A stretch of 64,000 bases of DNA from Quillaja saponaria (taxonomy: Eukaryota > Streptophyta > Magnoliopsida > Fabales > Quillajaceae), in NCBI GenBank assembly GCA_029379385.1, contig CM055615.1, positions 3,162,001-3,226,000 on the forward strand, given 5' to 3'. A model generated the notes under the pieces. It saw nothing but the letters and a program-made list of their open reading frames with translations. It was not told where the DNA came from and did no database searches. This document shows positions 1 through 11,510 of the stretch, piece after piece. Positions within the stretch are counted from its first letter, which is position 1. Every line of letters starts with the position of its first letter. A program made the position numbers and the translations under genes.

Positions 1-708
1 AGTAAAGTAAACTAAAAAAAATCTCCAAAGTCAAAGTCACATTTTTAAATATATGGCTCCTATTCACTTTTGATATGTATATATATATATACTCATGTTA
101 ATTGTATTGTTTACTTGTTTAAATTGACTTGTAGTGGAGATTAAATCTTAATATATTTATATCTATATATTAATTATTCACTCACTTAGATTTACTTAAT
201 CACCATGTTATTTACTTTACCAAAGCAAGTACACAATTTTAAAAAAAAAAACGTATACTAAGGTTACACTAAAATATAGAATTATAACATGTTTAACTTT
301 ATTATTATTTAATTAATTTATTTATTTTATAAAGTAAATTTACTCATTGCGTCCAAAACTCGATTTTATGTTATTGGGTTATGAGGATTATAACAGCTGA
401 CCTAGGTCGTGGGTATGCCACTATTTAAGTGGGTGTCTATCAATATATATACACTTGCTGGCATACTATTGTAAAATAGTTAGAGTATCAGTCTAGTTGA
501 TTCTTATACAGCGTTTAATAGTAATATGATAATATAAACTTATACTATTAACTCATTTTTATATTATGGCTGACATGTAAAATTTATAAGTCACATCAAC
601 AAGTAGTAGGCATACCCAGTCAGCTACTTCGAATGATCAACAAGTAACAGTTACTAGTAACTAAATGCTATTTGTCAGTGGCCAAGTAAATGGAATAAAG
701 AAATAACA
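1..708. other. AT-rich non-coding stretch with a dispersed repeat
   Basis: No coding signal is seen. About 380-590 is a diverged copy of 19755-19945; both contain the shared string tgtaaaatagtta and a shared segment ending near ttatattatg. The repeat family is not recognised. Confidence 0.5.
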
Positions 709-1484
709 GGGTTTTGGACAAATGGGTCTAACTCCCAATGTTTTTATCAAAAATAGTAGATATAAAAACTAAAAATTCAAAATATGGTGAAAGTTAGAAA
801 TCGGATTTAGTAGATTTAGTTTCTCTCTCCTACACAACATTTCTCTCTCCTACATAGCCCCTCCATCTCTCTTTCATCCATGATGGACAACTTTTAAGAA
901 ACCAGATTTAGTAGATCCGGTTTTTCTATCCAGTCATCATTTTTCTCTCCTACATAGCCCCTACACAGCCCCTACCCTGTCCATTTTATTCAAAGGCTAC
1001 TCATCTACCCTATCCATTTTATTCAAAGGTTGTATTGCATGCAAGCCTCCAAAATATATATGGTATTGATAAATTTTTAAATATATAATAATTTTTAAAT
1101 TTGTAGTGAATGATATTTTTTAAAATTTATAGTGTATGATATTTTTAAATTTAAAAATATGTAATAATTTATAGTGTAGATGGGTAGCCTTTTAATAAAA
1201 TGGATAGGGTAGGGGCTGTGTAGGAGCTATGTAGGATAGAGAAATGCTGACTGGATGGAGAAATTAGATCTACTAAATCCGGTTTCTCAAAAGCTGTCCA
1301 CCTCAAAAGCTGTCCATCGTGGATGAAAGAGAGACGGAGGGACTGTGAAGGGGCTATGTCGGAGAGAGAAATCGGATATTCTAAATCCAGTTTCTAACTT
1401 TCACCACATTTTGGATTTTTAGTTTTTATATCTCTCATTTTTAATTAAAAATATTAGGAGTTAGACCCATTTGTCCAAAACCCC
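709..1484. mobile_element. Fold-back Mutator-like MITE with long terminal inverted repeats
   Basis: The left arm, starting gggttttggacaaatggg, is the reverse complement of the right arm, ending cccatttgtccaaaacccc. The complementarity continues for roughly 350 bp per arm, through blocks rich in ctctctcctac and cccctacacagcccctacc. The centre of the palindrome is near 1090. The element is flanked by an exact 11-bp direct repeat, aagaaataaca, at 698-708 and 1485-1495. Long inverted arms and a target duplication of about 9-11 bp suit a Mutator-superfamily non-autonomous element. No transposase is encoded. Confidence 0.85.
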
Positions 1485-2400
1485 AAGAAATAACAAATGA
1501 ATAAAAAGGGAAGTTGAATTGCTTCTGAAATTAAAGCAGATCACGTTGTTATGTTTAAATTATTAATACAATCAATAATTAATTATTATAATAAATATTT
1601 TTTTTTTAATGTGTCACAATGACTCAATATTTGAAACCAAGGAAGATGCCAAATAAATTTTTATCCATTCGCTTGACATTTAGTAAACAAAGTTTAAAAC
1701 TGTTTTGAAAGTGACCCATCAAGAATTAATTGTAAATATTAAAATTTGAATAAATTACAAATCTCAATAAAAATATATTTAGTATTTATAATTAATTAAT
1801 TTCTTATTATAATTAATGATAAAATAACAATTAGTTTTATTATAGCTTTAAATAAAAAGCTCTTAATCTTAATCCTAATCTAACTTTAATGATAATTTTA
1901 TGTATCAAATAAAAAAAAATAAAGTGATAATTAATAATTAACAAATTCAATATGTAAATTATTAGTTTTTAATTAAATAAATTTTAAAACTGTTTTTGAA
2001 AGTGACACCTGATGGGAATTTGTTATTAGAGCAGAGAAGATCGCAACATTTGTGTTGGGAGTTAGAGATTTGGTCTATTTGGAGAACAAAAAGGTTTGGA
2101 CTTTGGTTATGAGTTTATACAAAAATGTAAATTGGATATTAAAACCTACATAGACTTCTCATAATTTGTGAATTTTGTATTTTATTAATAGAAAATAGTA
2201 TTTATATAGATTTTAAAAATAAAAATAAGTCTATATAATTAATTGGGAATATGTATATATTTAGATTAGGGTTCATTGGGAAACTGATATGTGTTATTGG
2301 GTTTCATTGTAATTATGTTAAATTAGTATTAAGATTAATATTTAGTAGTATTTTAGTATTAGTAGCATTTTTAGATAATTAAGACTTTATTTTCAATAGG
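1485..2400. repeat. Non-coding DNA containing a repeat shared with the GH3 pseudogene flank
   Basis: About 1550-1730 matches 5922-6095: both run from tgtttaaattattaat through gactcaatatttgaaac to an actgttttgaaagtga block. A second copy of the last motif lies near 1985-2005, so the interval between may be an insertion. No gene is seen; the remainder is AT-rich. Confidence 0.5.
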
Positions 2401-2920
2401 ATTTTAGTGTAGAATAGAATTCTAATTATATTAGAATTCTTTTTTTTAGGGTTTGCCTATATAAAGACTTACTATGTATTCTTTTATTTATTTTTTGATA
2501 AGTTAAATATTGAGAGCATTTATAGATTTTCTTTAAGAATAGTTGTAGAATAGAATTTCCTCCCTTTTGATTAGAACAAAATTCTTGAATTTTGTTCATC
2601 AGTAAGATTTTATGATTAAAAGCACCACAACAATGTTCACTTTCCTTACACGCCACCACTCGTGGCAAAAGCCATTGCCACTCGAGAAAATCTATCACAC
2701 CACCATAAGCGCCACCATGCCGATACCAAAAAAAACCTCACTGCCTGCGGCAATTGTCGTAATAAGGATGGCAATGGATCTGGTCGGGTCGGACCCCGAT
2801 CCGATCCAAGCATGATCCAAAGACTTATTGGATTGGATTAGATCCAATCCATCAAATCCGTGGGTCATGATGGATCAACTCGACCTGATCCAGATCTGAA
2901 CTTGATCCAACCCATCTAGG

Positions 2921-2951
<31 letters not shown>

Positions 2952-4717
2952 ATTGAAATTTGAAATCTGTAAATTAGTCAATATAGAAACTAAGTGTAAA
3001 CCAAAAGAAATTAATCAATTTATTTTCTAAATATTATTGTAGTAAATTAGCTAAAGTTCAATAGGTAATGATGGATAATAAATATCCTATTTTTTTAGTT
3101 TATTTCCTTATATAGACTTGCAATAACTATTTGAGTAAATAATTAATAAAAATTTCAAGATAATTATTTAAGTAAATAATTAATAAAATTTCTTAGATTC
3201 TTAAAATTGAGTTTGAAAAGAAAAAACAAATTAACTATATTTAAATTTATTAATTTATGTGTTTTTGATTTTCTTATATAGATTTGTACAAATTATTTAA
3301 GTAAATTTATTATGTAAATTTTTCTAGGTTATTCTAAATTATTTTTGTTTTATATTTCTTATAATTTATCAACTCTTGATATTATTCTAAATTTTTTTTT
3401 ATTTTATTTTATTATATAGTAGTGTATAATTCATAATTTATAAAAAATACATTAAGTAAACAAAGCTTAATTCTGTTTGTTAAAAAAAAAAACGGATCAA
3501 TAGATCGGATCAGACCCAATCCATATATCCATGGATGATGGCCTGATCTAATCCAAGTTAAAATTTGATCCAACAACTTGGATACTGTTTAATCCACCTC
3601 TATTAGATCGGGTCAAAAATCTGACCTGACCCGATCTATTGTCACCCTTATGTCATAACTATCACATTTCGGAACCTTTTTCTCTTATCAGTCTCACCAA
3701 CATAACCGGAATATAGTGATCTACACAAGCAGACCAAGAATGCCAACAATAGAGATGCAAGAAAACTTCAAGCGCCACACACGTTTCCACCATTTGTAGT
3801 GCGCCCAAAGTTGAAGATGACTTTGTCAACATCTCCTACAACGTATGATTGCTGATTGCACTAACATTCAGTCATCTATCACGTCAAATACCAGTCAGCT
3901 AACATGTCAATAAGCCACATAGTCAGTCCACGTTATCAATCCAACCAACAACTACCACGTCATCATCCAGTCAGCACCATGCCATGCCTAGCCACTAACT
4001 TTGTGACACGTCATCCATCTGCCATAACTCGGCATGTGTTTGGTTCTAACAATGTTGACCAGCCTTTATCCAAATTTGACTTGTTCGATTTAAGCCATTT
4101 TAATTATGTTTTGTTCAAATCGGATTAATTCCTTTCCAAACTCAATTTTGAGGTTTGTTTTTTCAGATTTATCACCAAAATTTTTGTACTTTTACTTTTT
4201 ATTTTTTGTTTTATTCTATCTTTCTAGTTTTATTTAGTTTGTTAAATTCCTATAGTTTATATTCTAGTTATAAATACAAAGTGAGAAAAAAAGAAAGGAG
4301 GAAAAAAAGAAGAAAGAGAGAGAGAAAAAAATATATAGAGAAAAATATCATGGTATGACTTATTAGGATATTGTACTTTTTCATATGGAGCCACACATTT
4401 AATTATGTCACATATTGATAGTCTTTTGACCACTTTTTCATGTTTTACTATTGAATTTCCTTGAATTACATTTCATGATTGTACTACTCTATGATTCTTG
4501 AGCTTCATAGGAGTATTCTTATACATTTTTCTACAAACACATCTTGGGTCCCTATTACCATATATGCATACAATTACCCTTGTCCTATGTTCACTATGGA
4601 CTTAATATTTGTTGATCCTAGATATTTCTCTACTCGCGACCTATCTGTTACTCGCTTAGGTTTAGTTTTTATACCATAATTTAAAAAGTGAGAAAATTAG
4701 TATTATTCTTTGATTGA
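2400..4717. repeat. Duplicated block A (partner of 22780-25941), interrupted by a hAT-like insertion
   Basis: 2430-2762 and 3651-4717 align with 22777-23142 and 24868-25941. Shared landmarks include tagggtttgcctat, accttttttctcttatc-like text, gccatgcctagccactaac and ttcctatagtttatat. A TATA-like tatataaagac near 2459 followed by an A/T-rich leader is LTR-like, so the block may derive from a retroelement. The short ORFs in it are not conserved between the two copies, so I call it non-coding. Interrupted at 2763-3650. Confidence 0.6.
2763..3650. mobile_element. hAT-like non-autonomous DNA transposon (about 888 bp)
   Basis: The terminal inverted repeats are about 30 bp: the left end begins taaggatggcaatggatc, and the reverse complement of the right end begins taagggtgacaatagatc. 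Both continue into gggtc-rich sequence. The flanking 8-bp repeats tgtcgtaa (2755-2762) and tgtcataa (3651-3658) differ at one base, as expected for an aged hAT target duplication. The related block at 24890-24925 lacks the insert, which supplies an empty site. No transposase ORF is seen. Confidence 0.75.
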
Positions 4718-5202
4718 TACTACAAGAAATTACAGTGGGCAGACACAAATAATGCTAATGCAAAGACAGGTATCTGTGTCTAGATGCCAGGCGCAAATAC
4801 CCTAAATGCATATAGTATTTTCTGTATTTGGCCAGATCCAGATATTTGAAATGCAAATGCTGTTGTGAAAACAATTCTTTTATAATTTTTTTATATATTT
4901 ATTCAATTTTTTAAATTAAACATGTAAATACATATTCAAAAGAATATTTTATGTTTAAAATCAAACTTGTAGAAATAAAATATTCTTTTACAAAAAATCA
5001 TACTAATAATATTTACAATATATCAAATATATAATATATCGATCTATAGATCATTTCCACCTTGATCGTTATCTTATTGACTAAGGTGTAAAGGGCTTGA
5101 AGTAGAAGGTGTAACATTAAATAATAAAAATAAATATGTTATAAGTTATTCTTAAGTTGATATGCATATAAGTTAAAAATTAAGAGAACTTTAATCAACT
5201 TG
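4718..5202. mobile_element. CACTA-type transposon end (copy A)
   Basis: It begins tactacaagaaattacag, one base away from the canonical CACTA terminus seen in copy B at 25942 (cactacaagaaattacag). Next comes a subterminal zone with repeated short motifs of the atgcagat / cagacac type, then an AT-rich stretch that matches copy B up to about 26463. Homology stops exactly where GH3 coding homology starts (5203). No transposase is present here. Confidence 0.7.
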
Positions 5203-5731
5203 AACCAAAAACTCATCCTTTTGCCTTTGTCCAACCCCGGAGTAAATTGGTCAATCACAGGATCCAAAAGGCTGAAACACAATAATCTTTTTGCTAGACC
5301 ATCTTCTGTCGAAGGTATTAATTTACTCTCTCCGCTAGATGTTGCAGAGCTAGGATCAATAAACATAAATCAAAATGCAGTCATACCGACCCGTTTAACA
5401 TAAATTCAAAGAAAACAAAAACAGAACTGAATTAAAACAGAAATTAATCTCACCTACTGTAAAACTCTGTAATGGGTTTGGAACATAAAATTGGAGAAGT
5501 ATCTCCATTAACAATACGATCAATATCTTCCTTTATATACTCGTAATCGATCACCGGAATCAACTTCTTGAAAGTCTCCTTGTCAGTTCTTCCATCTATG
5601 CCATGTCTTTGAAGGTACTCAACATTAGTATTTTGAGAAAGAATTTCAGCAAGAACCCGGTTTTGAATTTCATTGGCATTGCTGGTAATTTCCTCTATAA
5701 AATTCAAAACCCTCTTATTGTGATCTGCCAT
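5203..5731 (-). pseudogene. Truncated GH3 (auxin amido synthetase) copy: exon 1, intron 1, start of exon 2
   Basis: On the minus strand, 5731-5454 is a near-identical copy of GH3 exon 1, starting MADHNKR. 5453-5350 copies intron 1, and 5349-5203 copies the first 49 or so codons of exon 2, including the ATP-motif region SSATSSGESKL. By eye, identity to 18200-18733 is about 97%, intron included, so this is a recent genomic duplication and not a retrocopy. It is cut off at 5203, where CACTA copy A sequence begins. Exon 2 is therefore incomplete and there is no exon 3, so no full enzyme can be made. The splice donor (gtgaga) and the exon 1 frame remain intact, so a chimeric transcript is conceivable. 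Confidence 0.9.
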
Positions 5732-7960
5732 CATATTACTATTGGTATTGAAGCTCTCTGGCTCTTCAAAGTAAACATTCAAAGTTTCTGGTATGACTAA
5801 GAAGTTAATGGATATATATAACTTGAATCGCTGTGAATCTGTAATACATTTTATTGGTTGTTTAACCAAACAAAAACAAAACATGTCACATGCATATCAC
5901 CATATGGGCTATGGCTCTTCTGTTTAAATTATTAATGTAATCAATAATTTAATTATTATAATAAATCAATTTTTTAAATGGGTCACTATGACTCAATATT
6001 TGAAACAAGGGAAGATAACAAATGAATCTTTATTGGTTCAATTGACATTTAACAATAAACAAATTCTCAAACTGTTTTTGAAAGTGAGACGTATATAGCA
6101 CCAAGAATCGTTTATCTTGAATATAATTTAATAATGGGTGAACCAAGTTATTGTGGCTGTTCCCACCATTACAATTCCTTGTGGCATGCATGATTTCAAT
6201 GTTTTATCAAATGGAGCTTTGAATCATCAACTGGTTGCTCCATTGCGTCGCCCTCTGTATTAATGTGTTATCTTGATGCCTTTACAAAACTAGAACAATC
6301 TGATGTTGAATTTAGACACAGTTTATTTAATTTATTATTTAATAAATGAAACAACTTCAAAACTTAAGAATGAGATAAATATAAACAACACTTGTCACAC
6401 ACCAATTCCACACAAACATGGATCTCATTGTAATTTGTTAATAAGATTTTCTAACGACTGTTTTAAATGACTTATTAAGCAACGCAAATCCCCAGTCTCA
6501 AGAGCCTGTCCTAACTCCTATCCCATGATTCCATGAATAAAAATAAGTCATTTGTCCTCTTCACGTGTATTTTTACGTGACTTCACCTCTCCTAATTGTT
6601 AATCCAAACTTGCCTTAATTTGTTTATCTTTTTTCCTAAGTACTTTTTCTCTAGACCAGGTGAACACTGCAAATAAAGGGAAAAGGTGAAATTTTAGACT
6701 TTGTATTTTGTTTACTTGAAGCTTAGTTTTTCTTCCTTTTTGCTTTGTAAAATCGAAGTAAACAAATCTAAAATAGATTTGCTTCTGAGTCATGGATTTT
6801 CATTTTCACTCATTTACTGTAGATTTGACTAGTGGTTTTCCAGCTTCGGTGGTATTGCTGGAGTCAATGATTTTTCTAGGAGGCAAAACATATTTGCTTT
6901 TGAGTTTATGGTTATGGGCTTTCATTTTCTAAACCTATATGGCGCGTCACATAGGCTGAGGGCCGCGCAAGACGTGTCGCAGCCAGTTTGTGCTGCTGCA
7001 ATCCATGTGTCACGTCCAAGAAGCCCCCTTCCCCCAGCTTCTTGACTGCACCGCGGTGCCAGAAAATTCCCTCCCCATTTTACCCTTCCTCTTTTTCCAT
7101 AATTCCCACTATGTCCCTGCCTAGTTTTTAGCAAAATACACACCCAATTTCCCATAATTGCCACCGTGTCCCTCCTCTAAATTTAAAAAACTATGACAAT
7201 TGCTTCTCCAACAGTCAAATTTGAATTTCTTTTCTTTTTTACTTTTTCCTAACTCTATAAATACTCAACTTCCTACTCCAACAAGCAAGCTAAAATTATT
7301 GAATTTTCTTTTATTTTATTGAAAAAAGTTAAATTAGTTATGTCTATTTTTTTTTTAAAAAAAATAAAAAAAAATACAACTTCATGACAAGGAAGTGAAA
7401 AAATTCAAGAGCAAGAGTTTCAATTGGTTTATGAGTTGGACTTTCTCTTCGTTGGCCATTATGCTTTAGTTTTAAAAGTTTGTACTCCATCATGATGATG
7501 ATGAACTTGGGTACACACCAACTCCACCTACATATGATGGATACAACTCTACTGCCAAAAATGAATATGAAGAATCTCCTACACTTTGAGATTTCAATGT
7601 GTAAGGCCAATACTTGGGTGAGATACAGTTTCCTACCCTGAGCACCCACATTAGTGTCCATCACCAACACCGTCTGTAGCTGGCACTAGTAGGGCCATTA
7701 TTCCATCTACAAGTGGGGTAACTATTGACAAAGCTGCAGGCTTCATGAAAGAAGCTGTTCATATGCTGTAGAGGTTGCTAAAATCTTATCTTTCATCTTC
7801 TTCGAGTCAAAACTCTACTCCCAAGGGATCAACCCCTCTATTTCCCTTGTCATAGAAACAATAAGAAAGTTTTTAGGATTCAATGGCTATAACTGGAAAT
7901 TAATCGAAATCACTGAGAACATGCAAGTGTTAGTGAACAGAGAAACTTTCACTACTCTAA
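5732..7960. other. Non-coding interval upstream of the GH3 fragment
   Basis: 5735-5900 looks like GH3-copy upstream sequence, but it differs completely from the sequence upstream of the intact gene. 5922-6095 repeats 1550-1730. 6930-7170 is a more GC-rich patch with no recognised domain. 7660-7880 has weakly coding-like text (Ser/Thr/Pro-rich with a stop) that could be a retroelement gag remnant, but I cannot support a call. The ORFs here look spurious. Confidence 0.4.
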
Positions 7961-8665
7961 TGGCTAGTTTGGTATGCACGAATAATTTTTTGCAGAATTA
8001 GAATGAGAAGGGAATGTAGTGGAATGGAATGATCATTTTATTATATTGTTTGGTAGTATTGATGAGAAATAACCATTTGATTTTATTTATTTATTTTTTA
8101 TACAATTTTTAGGCATGAAATAATGTAAAAATTATGCTAAAATGAAAAAAATATCCCTCAATAGATAAAGTAATGAAAATATAACAATGTATGAAATATA
8201 TATATTTCTTAACTTTTAATTAATTTTTTTAAAATTTTATATTATTTATTTATTATTAATTAATTAATACCTATATTTATTTTATTATTAATTAATTAAT
8301 TATTTTATTTTTATTATTTATTAATATTAGTATTTAGTTTAAAATTAGTTAACTAATTTATTTATGTAACATTAATTAATTATTTATAATTATATTATTT
8401 ACTATGATATGAAAGGTATTTTTGTTATTTGACTACATTGAATATATTTATTATTTTATTTATAATATTATTATTTTATTAATATTCAACTTTTTATTTA
8501 ATTATTTATTTTATTTGATAGAATAATGGGATTGCTTATTCTTTGGAATAAAATAAACTGAATGGAATGAGTATTTGAGGGTAAAAACATTCTAAACCAA
8601 AGAATATTCATTCCATGGAATATTGCATGGTATAGGATAGTCATTCTCGTGCATCAAATTAGCCT
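7961..8665. mobile_element. PIF/Harbinger (Tourist)-like MITE, about 705 bp
   Basis: The left end tggctagtttggtatgcac and the reverse complement of the right end (aggctaatttgatgcacgag) form imperfect terminal inverted repeats of about 25 bp. Both sides are flanked by TAA (7958-7960 and 8666-8668), the 3-bp TWA target duplication of the PIF/Harbinger group. The interior is AT-rich and non-coding. Confidence 0.65.
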
Positions 8666-8879
8666 TAAATGATCAATTCTCTCAACTTATCTGGCTTGAG
8701 TTCAAATTTGAGTTAGAAATATAGAATTGGGGTTGATTTGAAGCAATGTAATTGTTGTAGTTCTTTTTTTTTTAAAATTAAAAAAAATAATTTAGTAATT
8801 GTATTATTTTTTCTTTTATTGTAATTCAATTTTGGACTTTTAATTAAAAAAATTGTGTAGAAATAATTAGTCTAATATC

Positions 8880-9140
8880 AATTAAAAATAAAAACTGAAC
8901 TAGTTCTTATTTTAAACTAATTTAAAAATCAAAACTGAATTAATAATTACTTTAAATTAAATTAAAAATAAAAATTGGTTAATTATTACTTCAAATTAAA
9001 TTAAAAATAAAATATAATTAATAATTACTTTAAAATAAATTAAAAATCAATATTGAATTAATAATTACTTTAAACTAAATTGGAAATCAAAACTAATTAC
9101 TTATTACTTTAATTTAAATAAAAAATAAAAAATATTAATA
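8880..9140. repeat. AT-rich minisatellite, about 39-40 bp unit, about six copies
   Basis: The motif taattactttaaattaaatt recurs at roughly 8943, 8983, 9021, 9061 and 9100, separated by variants of aaaaataaaaactgaatt. The copies are imperfect. No coding content. Confidence 0.7.
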
Positions 9141-10050
9141 AATCTAAAATTGTTTAATTTGTTTATTTTTAATACAACAAACAATAATGCCCTTTTGGTA
9201 ATTTGTAAACAAAACAACTTCTCAGACTAGAGTCGTTGACCATAGTTTTGGGATTATCCAAATGAACAACAAGTTAAGGCAAAATGGTCTCTGCCTCTCT
9301 GCGAATCTAAATATACCCTAAATTTCTGTGGGTATTGATAAGTTTGCTGGAAAGAAAAAATTGAATTGATTATGGTCTCCATTTTTCAATAGAGTAATTT
9401 CACTAATTTATGCAGATCTAAGTTGTGGTTTGCTATTGTAGGTACCACTGTAGTAGTTACTTTGCTAGGAATAGTTTATGGTAAGTATCATTTGGTGGTT
9501 TGTTGTGTAGGTCACATGAGTAATAAGTAGAGAAGATAGATGACTTATTTTTATTAGAGCGACAAGGTATAAGATAGAAATTTTTTTTTTTTTTTTTTTT
9601 TTTTTGGTGGTTTTACAAATAGAAAATTTGTAATATTTATTGTGATAGTTAGTCATGATTCTATTTAATGCAAAAATTATACTTTTAGAAAAATTTAATT
9701 TTCAAAAATTATATTTATTGCATCTTAGCAAGTTCTCTTATGACACACATTAGAAAAACTCTGTTAACAAATTACAACTTATTCTACGCCCAATTTATAG
9801 TTTTATCTATATCTATACATTTTTATTTGTATTTTCTATTATAAAAAAAATTGATACTCTTTATGATGTCATTTTTCTTTCTTTGTCCTTTAAATAACAT
9901 AAAATGTTATAATAATAATTAAACCTAATCACATCATAAATTGGCAATGTATATTTATGGAGAAAAACTTATATGAAGTGGCTGCACCATGTGGATCTAA
10001 ACTGAGCCAATAAAATAAAACCACGTGACATGGAAAAACATCTTAGAAAT
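9141..10050. other. AT-rich non-coding interval
   Basis: A poly-T run lies at about 9581-9605. I see no gene, RNA or intact element. Confidence 0.4.
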
Positions 10051-10059
10051 CTAGTCATC

Positions 10060-10715
10060 TACTTAAAACGACCTGGCGTGCTGTCACCGGCCATAAGGAT
10101 GGTCGTCGGGGGGTCTCAGGTCGGCGAAACTAGCCTGAAAAAGGACTGGAAGATCAGCCCGCCATGCACAAATCTGGCTACCTGGTTGGAGTGCCGCCGC
10201 CTGAGGCCGCTCGTGGGAAGTCCGGCGAGGTGGCGGTTTTGACCGAGAGACCCGGGAGGTCGGCGCTGGCAATAAGGATGGTCGCATGAGTTCTCAGGTC
10301 GTCGTAATTGGCCTGAAAATGGACTGGAAGAGCAGCTTGCAATGCACTTAATTTGGCGACTTGGTTGGAGTGCCGCTGCTTGAGGCTGCGCGTGGAGGTG
10401 CGTGAGAAGTCCAGTGAGGTGGCGATTTTGACTTGGAGACCCGGGAGGTCGGCGCCGGCAATAAGGTTAGTCGCCCTTGGTTCTCAGGTCGCCGGAATTG
10501 GCCTGAAAATGGACTGGAAGAGCAACTCGCCATGCACCAATCTGGCGACCTGGTTGGAGTGCCGCCGCTTGAGGCCACTCGTGGAGGCGCGTGAGAAGTC
10601 CGGCGAGGTGGTGGTTTCGACCTGGAGACCCGGGAGGTAAGCCCCGGTAATAAGGATGGTCGCCATTGGCTCTCAGGTCGGCGGAATTGGCCTGAAAATT
10701 GATTGGAAGAGTAGC
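10060..10715. repeat. GC-rich long-unit tandem repeat (about 180-189 bp, about 3.5 units)
   Basis: The anchor ataaggatggtcg (or a variant) occurs at 10093, 10272, 10461 and 10650, giving spacings of 179, 189 and 189 bp. Each unit also contains tggcctgaaaatggactgga, acctggttggagtgccgc and agacccgggaggt. The composition is far more GC-rich than the rest of the window. Both strands carry repeated open frames because 189 is a multiple of three; a peptide with TWLECRRLRPLVEAREKSGE recurs. I do not recognise it as a protein family. It is probably part of a retroelement leader or a captured segment. Confidence 0.8.
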
Positions 10716-11038
10716 TGCCAAAAGGTGCTTGGGTGCTCTCTATTTTGCTTGAGAAACAAGGCGTTCCTGTTGTTTCTTAGAGAGGTGGTGAGTTGTGTGA
10801 GTTGAAGTGTTTAAGTGCTCGTGTGTGAGAATTAAAGTGGTGAAGAATGGGTGCTCCAATAATGAGGGTCAGTTTTATTGTGCTGGCTGAATATTTTGTG
10901 AAGGTTGTTCATGGAGCAAAGACCAGGAAACTTGGTACATTGATTTGGCAAGATGGAGACCTGGAGAGCTGCATGGAGGTTAGAAAATTCAAATCATATG
11001 AATTTCCCACAGACGACGCCAATGTTAATGTCGGATTT
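10716..11038. other. Unassigned segment between two minisatellites
   Basis: No recognised domain. The text ttcccacagacgacgccaat near 11005 resembles sequence common in plant retroelement leaders, so this probably belongs to the 5' part of a non-autonomous or decayed LTR element. Confidence 0.3.
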
Positions 11039-11215
11039 TGTCCGAGCTGGAGACCTGGCGAGATGGTCTCCTCAATGCCTCCTACTTGTCCAAGCTAGAG
11101 ACCTGGCGAGGTGGTCTCCTCAATGCCTCCTACTTGTCCGAGCTGGAGACCTGGCAAGGTGGTCTCCTTAATGCCTCCCACTCGTCCGAGCTGGAGACCT
11201 GTCAACACTCCGAAG
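11039..11215 (+). repeat. 48-bp minisatellite, about 3.6 units, frame-preserving
   Basis: The anchor tccgagctggagacctgg (or a variant) starts at 11041, 11089, 11137 and 11185, exactly 48 bp apart each time. The plus strand therefore encodes a 16-residue repeat of the form SELETWRGGLLNASYL. The units differ by only a few bases, so the expansion is young. It sits directly upstream of the gypsy gag region. Confidence 0.85.
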
Positions 11216-11510
11216 CTCAAGTCAGTATCTAGAGAGATAAGGGGAGAGCTATAAAGTGTAAAGAGATGGACCTTTTTTGAGAATGTGAAAGCGTGTATTT
11301 GTAGGGCCTTTGGTGGGCCTGGGTTGCTTATTGGGCTTAAGTTAATATTTGTATTAACAGTTTGAAAATTTTCAACTGAATTCCTATGCTTGAACCATTA
11401 TTTTAGTGAAATCCTATAACATCTTCCTACTTCCTCATTAAACTTTTAGCTTAATCTTTATGTTTTGTGAGTCCATACCATTTGGTGTTTTCATTGCCCT
11501 CTCGCCACCA

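Noticed and set aside
7344..7670. 108-codon minus-strand ORF
   Set aside because: It is low in complexity with a poly-K end from a poly-T run and shows no domain or splice context.
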